From: JAICSD01 sp963836665
Lineage (GTDB): Bacteria; Acidobacteriota; Vicinamibacteria; Vicinamibacterales; 2-12-FULL-66-21
Assembly (NCBI GenBank): GCA_963836665.1
Contig: CAWIKL010000005.1
Coordinates: 157,088-221,087, forward strand
Length of the DNA stretch: 64,000 nucleotides
Direction: 5' to 3'
Below the pieces are notes generated by a model. It was not told the DNA's origin. It did no database searches and saw only the letters and a list, made by a program, of their open reading frames with translations. The position numbers and the translations under genes are program-made. This document shows, piece after piece, positions 26,911 through 35,758 of the stretch (within the stretch, counting starts at the first letter, position 1; each line of letters starts with the position of its first letter).

Positions 26911-27086
26911 TGCCGACCAGCCACTTCCTCCTGATGGTCCTCTACGCGCTGCTGGTCTCGCTCGTCTTCGCCATGCTGCTGAAGGACGACCGGCCCGAAC
27001 AGATCCGCACGGGGGCAATGATGTTCGGCGGCTTCGTCGCCGCGGCGCTGGTGCTGAGCTGGCTGATGTATCCGTTCCCGTTCTGA
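26910..27086 (+). CDS. 58-residue two-helix membrane protein
   Basis: GTG at 26910 overlaps the last base of the previous stop codon, and the frame runs to TGA at 27084-27086. Two hydrophobic helices (LLMVLYALLVSLVFAMLL and FGGFVAAALVLSWLMYPF) are joined by a charged loop KDDRPEQIRTG. Codon use is typical of the neighbours, and the coupling to the upstream membrane gene supports a real gene. The pair may form one small membrane complex; no family is recognised. Confidence 0.72.
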   Translation: MPTSHFLLMVLYALLVSLVFAMLLKDDRPEQIRTGAMMFGGFVAAALVLSWLMYPFPF

Positions 27087-27087
27087 A

Positions 27088-27891
27088 ATGCCAACGAGCG
27101 CCGCGAGTATGAGTCTCGAAAACCTGCTCGTCGAGCGCGACGGCGCCGTCGCGCTCGTCACCATCAACCGGCCGAAGGTCCTCAACGCGCTCAATTCGCA
27201 GACGCTCGACGAGCTGCGCCGCGTGGTACTCGAGCTGAAGGGAGAGACCGCGGTACGCGCGCTCGTCCTCACCGGTGCCGGGGAGAAGTCCTTCGTCGCC
27301 GGCGCCGACATCAATGAGCTCGCGGTGATGACTCCCGACGGGGCCCGCGACCACGCCCGGCGCGGGCAGCACGTGTTCGATCTCCTCGAGCACATGGGCA
27401 AGCCGGTCGTCGCGGCGATCAACGGCTTCGCGCTCGGTGGCGGCTGCGAGCTGGCGATGGCCTGCACGATCCGTGTCGCCGCGTCGACCGCCAGGCTCGG
27501 CCAGCCCGAGGTCAACCTCGGCCTGATCCCGGGATATGCCGGTACGCAGCGCCTCTCGCGCATCGTCGGCACCGGCCGCGCGCTGGAGCTGCTGCTGTCG
27601 GGCGATCACATCACGGCGGACGAGGCGTTCCGCATCGGACTGGTCAACCGCGTAGTGCCGGCGGCGGAGCTGATGACCGAGGCGAAACGCATCGCCACGA
27701 AGCTCGCGGCCAAGGCGCCGATTGCGATCCGCTACATTCTCGACGCGGTCCATCAGGGCGTCGAGATGCCGCTGGCGCAGGCGCAGCAGTTCGAGACGAC
27801 GCTGTTCGGCCTGGCCGCCAGCACCGACGACATGCGTGAGGGGACGAAGGCGTTTCTCGAGAAGCGCCCGGCGGACTTCAAGGGGCGCTGA
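27088..27891 (+). CDS. Enoyl-CoA hydratase (crotonase family)
   Basis: The protein has 267 residues from the ATG at 27088; an alternative ATG at 27109 (MSLENLL) removes seven residues and may be the true start. It hydrates trans-2-enoyl-CoA in beta-oxidation. The oxyanion-hole segments are SFVAGADINEL and INGFALGGGCELAMAC, and both catalytic glutamates are present: in GGGCELA and GQPEVNLGLIPGYAGTQRL. Crotonase relatives with other activities share the fold, so the substrate is inferred. It works with the acyl-CoA dehydrogenase at 20.6 kb and the ETF genes at 60.6-64 kb. Confidence 0.92.
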   Translation: MPTSAASMSLENLLVERDGAVALVTINRPKVLNALNSQTLDELRRVVLELKGETAVRALVLTGAGEKSFVAGADINELAVMTPDGARDHARRGQHVFDLLEHMGKPVVAAINGFALGGGCELAMACTIRVAASTARLGQPEVNLGLIPGYAGTQRLSRIVGTGRALELLLSGDHITADEAFRIGLVNRVVPAAELMTEAKRIATKLAAKAPIAIRYILDAVHQGVEMPLAQAQQFETTLFGLAASTDDMREGTKAFLEKRPADFKGR

Positions 27892-27893
27892 AC

Positions 27894-28403
27894 GTGTCAA
27901 AGCCGGAAGAAGCGCGCGCGCCTTTGGGCGATGCCTCACCGTTCCGCTTCGCGGTCGTCGTGTCGCGCTTCAACGAGGCGATCACGCGCAGTTTGCGCGA
28001 CGCCGCCGTCGGGGCGCTGGCCGCGGCCGGCGCCAGGCCGGAGTACGTGCAGGTGTTCGACGTCCCGGGCGCGTATGAGATTCCGCAGGCGGCACGCGCC
28101 GCGGCGGAGGCCGGGAGCTTCGATGCGATCGTTTGCCTCGGCTGCGTCATCCGCGGAGACACGCCGCACTTCGATTACATCTCGTCGGCGGTCGCGCACG
28201 GCATCATGGAAGCGGCGGGGGAGACCGGTGTGCCGATGGCGTTCGGTGTGCTGACCACCGATACCCTCGCCCAGGCGCAGGCGCGCGCCGGGGCCGGCGA
28301 CGACAACAAGGGACGCGAGGCCGCCGCCGCGGCCATCGAGATGGCGGCGCTCTACAAGCGGCTGACGCCGAGCCGATCGCGTCCGTTCGGGTTCCGCGCA
28401 TGA
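27894..28403 (+). CDS. ribH: 6,7-dimethyl-8-ribityllumazine synthase
   Basis: The protein has 169 residues from a GTG at 27894. It condenses 5-amino-6-ribitylaminouracil with dihydroxybutanone phosphate, the penultimate step of riboflavin synthesis. Conserved segments are VVSRFNEAIT (substrate binding), DVPGAYEIPQAA, GCVIRGDTPHFDY, FGVLTTDTLAQAQARAG and NKGREAA. Other rib genes are not in the window. Its stop overlaps the nusB ATG (ATGA), the widespread ribH-nusB pairing. Confidence 0.95.
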   Translation: MSKPEEARAPLGDASPFRFAVVVSRFNEAITRSLRDAAVGALAAAGARPEYVQVFDVPGAYEIPQAARAAAEAGSFDAIVCLGCVIRGDTPHFDYISSAVAHGIMEAAGETGVPMAFGVLTTDTLAQAQARAGAGDDNKGREAAAAAIEMAALYKRLTPSRSRPFGFRA

Positions 28404-28876
28404 GCGACTCGCTCGGCGCCAGCCGGCATCGCGCGCGCCAGGCGGCGCTGCAGATGCTCTACCAGTGGGAAGTGGGGCGGGTCTCGGCGCACGAGGCGGT
28501 CCGCTCCTACTGGCCGGGGCGCGACGCATCCCCGTCGCCGGAAGACGAACGCGCCGACGCCAGCCCAGACGCCATGGTCGACGAGAACAACCGCATCTGG
28601 GCCAACGCGCTGGTCGCCGGCACGATCGCGCGGGTCGCGGACACCGACCAGCTGATCGCCGCGCATACGAAGAACTGGCGCATCGAGCGCATGGCCGTGA
28701 TCGACCGTCTCGTCATGCGTATGGCGATCTACGAGATGCTGACCGAGCCTGCCACGCCGGCCAAGGTAATCATCAACGAGGCGCTCGAGCTCGCCCGGAC
28801 CTTCAGCGGCGAGGAGCCCGTGCCGCTGATCAACGGCGTGCTCGACGCGGTGAGGAAGACGCTCGGGCGCGAATAG
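28400..28876 (+). CDS. nusB: Transcription antitermination factor NusB
   Basis: The protein has 158 residues from the ATG at 28400, which overlaps the ribH stop. The all-helical NusB fold is evident: RHRARQAALQMLYQWE at the start and the C-terminal signature AVIDRLVMRMAIYEML, PAKVIINEALELARTF and FINGVLD-like LINGVLDAVRKTL. It forms the NusB-NusE antitermination complex on rRNA boxA. A Pro/Asp-rich insertion (about 38-60) lengthens the loop. Its TAG stop lies inside the first unit of a repeat tract. Confidence 0.94.
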   Translation: MSDSLGASRHRARQAALQMLYQWEVGRVSAHEAVRSYWPGRDASPSPEDERADASPDAMVDENNRIWANALVAGTIARVADTDQLIAAHTKNWRIERMAVIDRLVMRMAIYEMLTEPATPAKVIINEALELARTFSGEEPVPLINGVLDAVRKTLGRE

Positions 28877-28915
28877 CGAATAGCGAGTAGCGAGGGGCGA
28901 GGAGCGAGGGGCGGG
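28869..28915 (+). repeat. GCGAATAGCGAG-type repeat tract between nusB and lysS
   Basis: Units GCGAATA, GCGAGTA, GCGAGGG and GCGAGGA follow one another at 6-8 bp spacing. The first copy contains the nusB stop codon; the tract ends 10 bp before the lysS ATG and is purine-rich, so it could also serve as a loose ribosome-binding region. Confidence 0.75.
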
Positions 28916-28925
28916 CGGGAAAACA

Positions 28926-30446
<1,521 letters not shown>

Positions 30447-30473
30447 GTGCGCCAGCGGATCGTCGAAAAGCCA

Positions 30474-30590
30474 GGCCGCGGATTACGCGGAGAGTTGCTG
30501 GTTTACGCTCAGTCCACCACTTGCCTTGACCGTAATCCGCGCTTTTCCGTGTGATCCGCGGCTCTCTCCGCCCATCCGCGGCTCTCTCCG
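30474..30590. repeat. CCGCGGATTACGCGG-type fold-back repeat between lysS and lolC
   Basis: The left part (30474-30494) reads GGCCGCGGATTACGCGGAGA; the right part (30531-30590) has the complement GTAATCCGCG and two copies of ATCCGCGGCTCTCTCCG. The intervening 36 bp are unique. The RNA can fold into a stem and may act as a terminator-like barrier after lysS, although no T-run follows. Confidence 0.8.
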
Positions 30591-30601
30591 TCGTCGTCCG
30601 A

Positions 30602-30607
30602 TATAGT
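30602..30607 (+). promoter_or_regulatory. -10 box for lolC with near-leaderless start
   Basis: TATAGT ends 8 bp before the ATG at 30616. GGAAGCGG between the box and the ATG could still be a weak ribosome-binding site, but the transcript would begin within one or two bases of the start codon. Confidence 0.5.
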
Positions 30608-30615
30608 GGAAGCGG

Positions 30616-31854
30616 ATGAACGATCTGCCCTTCGAGCTGTTCGTCGCCGTCCGTTACCTGCTCGCCCGGCGCAAGCAGGCCTTCATTTCGCTCATCTCGT
30701 TCATCTCGGTCATCGGCCTGATGGTCGGTGTCATGGCGGTGCTGATCGCGCTGGCACTGATGACCGGACTCCAGGGGGAGCTGCGCGACCGGATCGTCGG
30801 CGCCTCGGCGCACGTCTTTGTCTTCAAGCCATTGGGTGAGGGCCTCACCGACGTCAACGCGGAGATGCAAAAGCTCAAGACGGTGCCGCGGGTGGTCGGC
30901 GTGGCTCCGGCGCTGATCGGCAAGGGCCTTCTCACCTCCGGCGTCGATCGCCAGGCGCCGGTCACGTTGAAGGGTATCGACCCGGCGCTCGAACCGACGG
31001 TGACCGACGTGCGCAAGGCGATGAAGCAGGGCAGCCTCGATGCCGTGCGCCAGCCCGACGACCAGATGGACGGCATCGTCCTCGGCACCGACCTGGCATC
31101 GTCGCTCGACGTCAAGGTCGGCGACACGGTGCGGCTGATCACGCCGGATGAGATCCTGACGCCGATCGGCGTCGCGCCGCACCGCCGCGCCTTCAAGATC
31201 GTCGGCATCTTCAGTCTCGGCCTCTACGAGTTCGACGCCGAGTACGCGCTCGTCGATCTGCCGGTGGCCGAGCGCATGTTCGGCAAGAACCAGCCGGAAT
31301 TTCTCGAGGTGCGCGTCGACGACATGTTCGCCTCGACGGCGGTCGCCGACGACATCACCAAGCGGCTGGGCGACGAGTACGTCACCCAGGACTGGAAGAC
31401 GATGAACAAGTCCCTGTTCTCGGCGTTGTGGCTCGAGAAGATGGCCATCGGCATCACCATCGGGCTGATCATGACCGTCGCGGCCGTCAACATCGTCGCG
31501 TCGCTGGTGCTGCTGGTGATGGAGAAGACGCGCGACATCGCCATCCTGAAGACGATGGGGGCGTCGACGGGGAGCATCCGTCGCATCTTCATGCTGCAGG
31601 GACTGATCATCGGCCTGGCCGGCACGGTCTCGGGGACGATCTTCGGGGTCACCATCATCTACATCCTCGACCGCTTCCGGCTGATTCGCGTGCCAATCGA
31701 CGTCTACCAGATTTCCTACGTCCCCTTCGTCCTGCAGCCGCTCGATTTTGCGACGGTGGTGGCGGCCGCGGTGCTGGTGAGCTTCCTGGCGACCGTGTAT
31801 CCAGCGCGCCAGGCCTCGAAGCTCGATCCCGCGCAGGCGCTGCGCTATCAGTGA
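30616..31854 (+). CDS. lolC: Lipoprotein-releasing ABC transporter permease (LolC/LolE type)
   Basis: The protein has 412 residues. One membrane helix near the N-terminus (about 22-50; FISLISFISVIGLMVGVMAVLIALALM contains it) is followed by a periplasmic MacB-type domain (about 60-265) and three C-terminal helices (about 275-305, 325-350, 375-400), the FtsX/LolC/LolE topology. The motif MEKTRDIAILKTMGAS is the coupling region that contacts the ATPase. With the LolD ATPase next door it should extract mature lipoproteins from the inner membrane for LolA. Only one permease is present, so a homodimer (LolF-like) is likely. Confidence 0.9.
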   Translation: MNDLPFELFVAVRYLLARRKQAFISLISFISVIGLMVGVMAVLIALALMTGLQGELRDRIVGASAHVFVFKPLGEGLTDVNAEMQKLKTVPRVVGVAPALIGKGLLTSGVDRQAPVTLKGIDPALEPTVTDVRKAMKQGSLDAVRQPDDQMDGIVLGTDLASSLDVKVGDTVRLITPDEILTPIGVAPHRRAFKIVGIFSLGLYEFDAEYALVDLPVAERMFGKNQPEFLEVRVDDMFASTAVADDITKRLGDEYVTQDWKTMNKSLFSALWLEKMAIGITIGLIMTVAAVNIVASLVLLVMEKTRDIAILKTMGASTGSIRRIFMLQGLIIGLAGTVSGTIFGVTIIYILDRFRLIRVPIDVYQISYVPFVLQPLDFATVVAAAVLVSFLATVYPARQASKLDPAQALRYQ

Positions 31855-31855
31855 C

Positions 31856-32533
<678 letters not shown>

Positions 32534-32639
32534 GGGGAAATTGCAAACAACCGGCCGTTGCCGGCCCAAGATGCGCTAGAATGCCCGGGCAATAACGGCC
32601 GGTTTCGTCGTATATCCGGTTCAACGAGGAGGATTCGGT

Positions 32640-33038
32640 ATGAAGAAGGTATTGATGCTCGCGGTGGCCCTCATGGTGGCCGCGGCCCCGGCGTTCGCAC
32701 AGGACGCAAAGAAGCCGGCCAAGACCGAGAAAGCAGCCGCCAAGGCGGGCTCGGTTTCCGGCACCGTTTCGGCGGTTTCAGCGGACTCGCTGACCGTCAA
32801 GGGCAAGGATGGCGCGGACGTGGTCGTCGCGGTTGACGCCAAGACCAACGTCCAGGCGACCGGCGCCACCCACAAGACGGCGGCGGCCAAGGCCGACAAC
32901 AAGCCGACCCCGATCACCGATTTCGTCCACGTCGGCGACAACGTTGCGGTGAAGTACACCGACAGCGGCATGGCGAAGACGGCGACCAGCGTCCACGTGA
33001 CCACGGCTAAGCCCGCGGCCGCGCCGAAGAAGAAGTAA
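32640..33038 (+). CDS. Small secreted lysine/alanine-rich protein (DUF5666-like)
   Basis: The protein has 132 residues. A strong GAGGAGGA ribosome-binding site (32625-32632) precedes the ATG at 32640. The signal peptide is MKKVLMLAVALMVAAAPAFA. The mature protein has a Lys/Ala-rich head, a beta-rich core (SVSGTVSAVSADSLTVKGKDG, HVGDNVAVKYTDSG) resembling the OB-like DUF5666 fold, and a basic Pro/Ala/Lys tail. The function is unknown. Its good ribosome-binding site and its own terminator suggest a well-expressed single-gene transcript. A TAGAAT box at 32577-32582 may be the -10. Confidence 0.75.
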   Translation: MKKVLMLAVALMVAAAPAFAQDAKKPAKTEKAAAKAGSVSGTVSAVSADSLTVKGKDGADVVVAVDAKTNVQATGATHKTAAAKADNKPTPITDFVHVGDNVAVKYTDSGMAKTATSVHVTTAKPAAAPKKK

Positions 33039-33058
33039 GTAAGCCCGCTTTACGGCTC

Positions 33059-33094
33059 AGGGCGCGTCCTCGACGGGCGCGCCCTTTTTCTTTT
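33059..33094 (+). terminator. Rho-independent terminator after the DUF5666-like gene
   Basis: AGGGCGCG at 33059-33066 pairs with CGCGCCCT at 33078-33085 across an 11-base loop, followed by TTTTTCTTTTCC. It separates the secreted-protein gene from clpC. Confidence 0.9.
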
Positions 33095-33156
33095 CCTGCA
33101 TCTCCCCTAAGAGTCCCGGCGTCCAAACTAACAGGGCAACCCTTAAGTCGTTGTCC

Positions 33157-33181
33157 CGGCAATACTTTTTTGCCGTATAAT
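33157..33181 (+). promoter_or_regulatory. clpC promoter -10 with adjacent palindrome
   Basis: TATAAT at 33176-33181 is a perfect -10, 25 bp before the clpC ATG. CGGCAA (33157-33162) and TTGCCG (33170-33175) form a perfect inverted repeat with a 7-bp spacer that occupies the spacer region just upstream of the -10. This is a candidate operator; it is unlike the CTTGA/TCAAG repeat at dnaK, so a different regulator is implied. Confidence 0.65.
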
Positions 33182-33206
33182 CGTAGCGATCTCTAAGGAC
33201 TCCCGG

Positions 33207-35645
33207 ATGTTCGAACGTTACACGGAACGAGCGCGACGCGTGCTGTTCTTTGCGCGCTACGAGGCTTCGCAGCTCGGCAGCATCTCCATTGAAACCGAGC
33301 ACCTGCTGCTCGGCCTGATCCGCGAAGGCAAGGGGCTGACCAGCCGCATCTTCGCGCGCTCGCACCTGTCACTTGAGGCTATCCGCAAGGAAATCGAGGG
33401 GCGGACGGTGTTCCGTGAGAAGGTCTCGACCTCGGTCGAGATTCCGTTCAGCGCCGAGACCAAGCGGGTGCTGCAGTTTGCGGCGGAGGAAGCCGACCGC
33501 CTGCTGCACAACTACATCGGGACCGAACATCTCCTCCTCGGGATCCTGCGCGAGGAGCGCTCGGTTGCGGCGACCATCCTCATGGAAAAGGGGATGCGCC
33601 TGAACACCGTGCGCGAGGACATCGTCGCCCTCCTCAACGAGAAAACGACCCTGACGCGGGTCAAGGAAACGCCGCTCCTCGCCGAGTTCAGCCGCGACCT
33701 GACCGACGCGGCCATGAAGAACCAGCTCGATCCGCTGGTCGGGCGCCACGTCGAGCTCGAGCGCGTCCAGCAGGTCCTCTGTCGCCGCACCAAGAACAAC
33801 GCGGTGCTGATCGGGGAGCCGGGGGTCGGCAAGACCGCCATCGTCGAAGGGCTGGCGCAGAAGATCGTCTACGGCGACGTGCCGCACTTCCTCGCCGACA
33901 AGCGCATTCTCGCCCTGGACATTTCGCTGATCGTCGCCGGCACCAAGTATCGCGGCCAGTTCGAAGAGCGCCTCAAGGCGATCATGAAGGAGCTGACCGA
34001 GAACCCGAACATCATCGTGTTCATCGACGAGCTGCACACGCTGGTCGGCGCAGGGTCGGCTGAAGGCTCGCTCGACGCCGCCAACATCCTCAAGCCGGCG
34101 CTCAGCCGCGGCGAGATCCGCTGCATCGGCGCGACGACACCGGCCGAGTACCGCAAGTACATCGAGAAGGACCGTTCGCTCGAGCGCCGCTTCCAGGCGG
34201 TCAAGGTCGATCCGCCGTCCGAGAAGGAAACGATCGAAGTGCTGATGGGCGTGAAGGACCGCTACGAGCAGTTCCATCACGTCGAGTACACGGCCGATGC
34301 GATCGAGGCGGCGGTCTACCAGAGCAGCCGTTACATCACCGATCGCTTCCTGCCCGACAAGGCCATCGACCTGGTCGACGAGGCCGGGGCCCGCGCCAAG
34401 CTGCGCGAGGCCGGCTACTCGTCTGAGGAATTCGGCGAGATCAACCGCAGCATCCGCGTCGCCGTCGAGAACATGGAGTCGGCGGTCGCGGAAAAGAACT
34501 TCGACAAGGCCCAGTACTACCGCGACCAGGAAGTGCAGGCGCGCGAAACGCTGCAGTACGTGCGCGAGAAGTTCGACGTCAAGACCAACAACCGCAAGGT
34601 GGTTGTCGGCAAGCAGGACATCGACGAGGTCGTCTCGAAGTGGACCGGCGTGCCGCTCACGTCGATCAACCAGGACGAAGGGGACAAGCTCCTGCATATG
34701 GAGGACGCGCTCCACAACCGCGTCGTCTCGCAGGAGAAGGCGATCTCGGCGCTCTCCCGCGCCATCCGCCGCTCGCGCGCCGGGCTCAAGAACCCCAACC
34801 GCCCCGTCGGCAGCTTCGTGTTCCTCGGGCCGACCGGTGTCGGCAAGACCGAACTGGCGCGCGCGCTGGCCAACTTCCTCTTCGGCAGCGACCACGCGCT
34901 CATCCGCTTCGACATGTCGGAATACATGGAGAAGCACTCGGTCAGCAAGCTGATCGGCTCGCCGCCCGGCTACGTTGGGCACGAAGAGGGGGGGCAGCTC
35001 ACCGAAAAGGTCAAGCGCAACCCGTACTCGGTCGTGCTGCTCGACGAGATCGAGAAGGCGCACCCGGATCTGTTCAACATCCTGCTGCAGGTCTTCGAGG
35101 ACGGCCACCTCACCGACGGCCTCGGCAACCGGGTGAACTTCAAGAACACCATCATCATCATGACGTCGAACATCGGCGCCCGCTTCATCCAGAAGAAGGC
35201 GGGCCTCGGGTTCCAGACGGCGGATACCGCGGCCATCGCCCGCAGCGTCAGCGACATGGTCCTTGGCGAGGTCCGCAAGACCTTCAACCCGGAGTTCATC
35301 AACCGCATCGACGAGATCATCGTGTTCGAGGCGTTATCCGACGACGACCTCCGCACGATTACGCGGCTCCTGGTCAAACAGCTCAACGACAACCTCGTCG
35401 ACCGCAAGATCAAGCTGTCGCTGGGCGGCGACGTCGTCGACTGGATCATCGAGCAGACCTGCAAGGACCGCTCGTACGGCGCCCGTCCCCTGCGCCGTGC
35501 CATCCAACGCTACATCGAGGACCCCCTCTCGGAGGAGCTGATCCGCGGCCACCTCAAAGGGGGCGACATCGACGTCTACCTCGAGGGCGGGTCGTTGGCC
35601 TACCGCCCTGCGGGTCAGGCTCAGGAGGGGCGGCGGCTTACCTAG
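33207..35645 (+). CDS. clpC: ATP-dependent Clp protease ATPase subunit ClpC
   Basis: The protein has 812 residues. A double Clp-N domain (1-145; ARRVLFFARYEASQLGS, TEHLLLGILREERSV) is followed by AAA-1 (Walker A GEPGVGKT near 203, VFIDELHTLVGAG), a UVR-type middle segment (about 425-455, KNFDKAQYYRDQE) and AAA-2 (Walker A GPTGVGKTE near 541). The UVR motif and short middle domain separate ClpC from ClpB. Near residue 666 the loop GLGF occupies the place of the VGF ClpP-docking loop, so it should pair with ClpP and unfold substrates for degradation. No clpP or mcsA/mcsB genes are nearby. Confidence 0.94.
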   Translation: MFERYTERARRVLFFARYEASQLGSISIETEHLLLGLIREGKGLTSRIFARSHLSLEAIRKEIEGRTVFREKVSTSVEIPFSAETKRVLQFAAEEADRLLHNYIGTEHLLLGILREERSVAATILMEKGMRLNTVREDIVALLNEKTTLTRVKETPLLAEFSRDLTDAAMKNQLDPLVGRHVELERVQQVLCRRTKNNAVLIGEPGVGKTAIVEGLAQKIVYGDVPHFLADKRILALDISLIVAGTKYRGQFEERLKAIMKELTENPNIIVFIDELHTLVGAGSAEGSLDAANILKPALSRGEIRCIGATTPAEYRKYIEKDRSLERRFQAVKVDPPSEKETIEVLMGVKDRYEQFHHVEYTADAIEAAVYQSSRYITDRFLPDKAIDLVDEAGARAKLREAGYSSEEFGEINRSIRVAVENMESAVAEKNFDKAQYYRDQEVQARETLQYVREKFDVKTNNRKVVVGKQDIDEVVSKWTGVPLTSINQDEGDKLLHMEDALHNRVVSQEKAISALSRAIRRSRAGLKNPNRPVGSFVFLGPTGVGKTELARALANFLFGSDHALIRFDMSEYMEKHSVSKLIGSPPGYVGHEEGGQLTEKVKRNPYSVVLLDEIEKAHPDLFNILLQVFEDGHLTDGLGNRVNFKNTIIIMTSNIGARFIQKKAGLGFQTADTAAIARSVSDMVLGEVRKTFNPEFINRIDEIIVFEALSDDDLRTITRLLVKQLNDNLVDRKIKLSLGGDVVDWIIEQTCKDRSYGARPLRRAIQRYIEDPLSEELIRGHLKGGDIDVYLEGGSLAYRPAGQAQEGRRLT

Positions 35646-35650
35646 CCGCC
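35632..35650 (+). terminator. GC-rich hairpin over the clpC stop codon
   Basis: GGCGGCT (35632-35638) pairs with AGCCGCC (35644-35650) with a 5-base loop; the TAG stop lies in the right side. There is no T-run, so termination would be weak; it may stabilise the clpC mRNA end. Confidence 0.4.
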
Positions 35651-35698
35651 CCCTAACTCGCGCAAGCCGGGAGCTGACCTGCCGCGTCTAAAGTCCTG

Positions 35699-35704
35699 TA
35701 GAAT
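35699..35704 (+). promoter_or_regulatory. Candidate -10 box for the bamA-skp operon
   Basis: TAGAAT lies 54 bp upstream of the bamA ATG. CTGACC about 19 bp further upstream is a weak -35 candidate. Confidence 0.4.
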
Positions 35705-35758
35705 TATCGCTTGGTGTCCCTGCGGCATGCCGCCGCTGGGAGGCCGGCTCCGCGCTAA

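Noticed and set aside
30447..30615. tRNA or small RNA gene in the lysS-lolC gap
   Set aside because: The structure is the CCGCGGAT fold-back repeat; no cloverleaf, anticodon arm or CCA-type end can be drawn.
33369..35108. 579-codon minus-strand open frame opposite clpC
   Set aside because: Shadow frame; clpC domains and motifs are complete on the plus strand.
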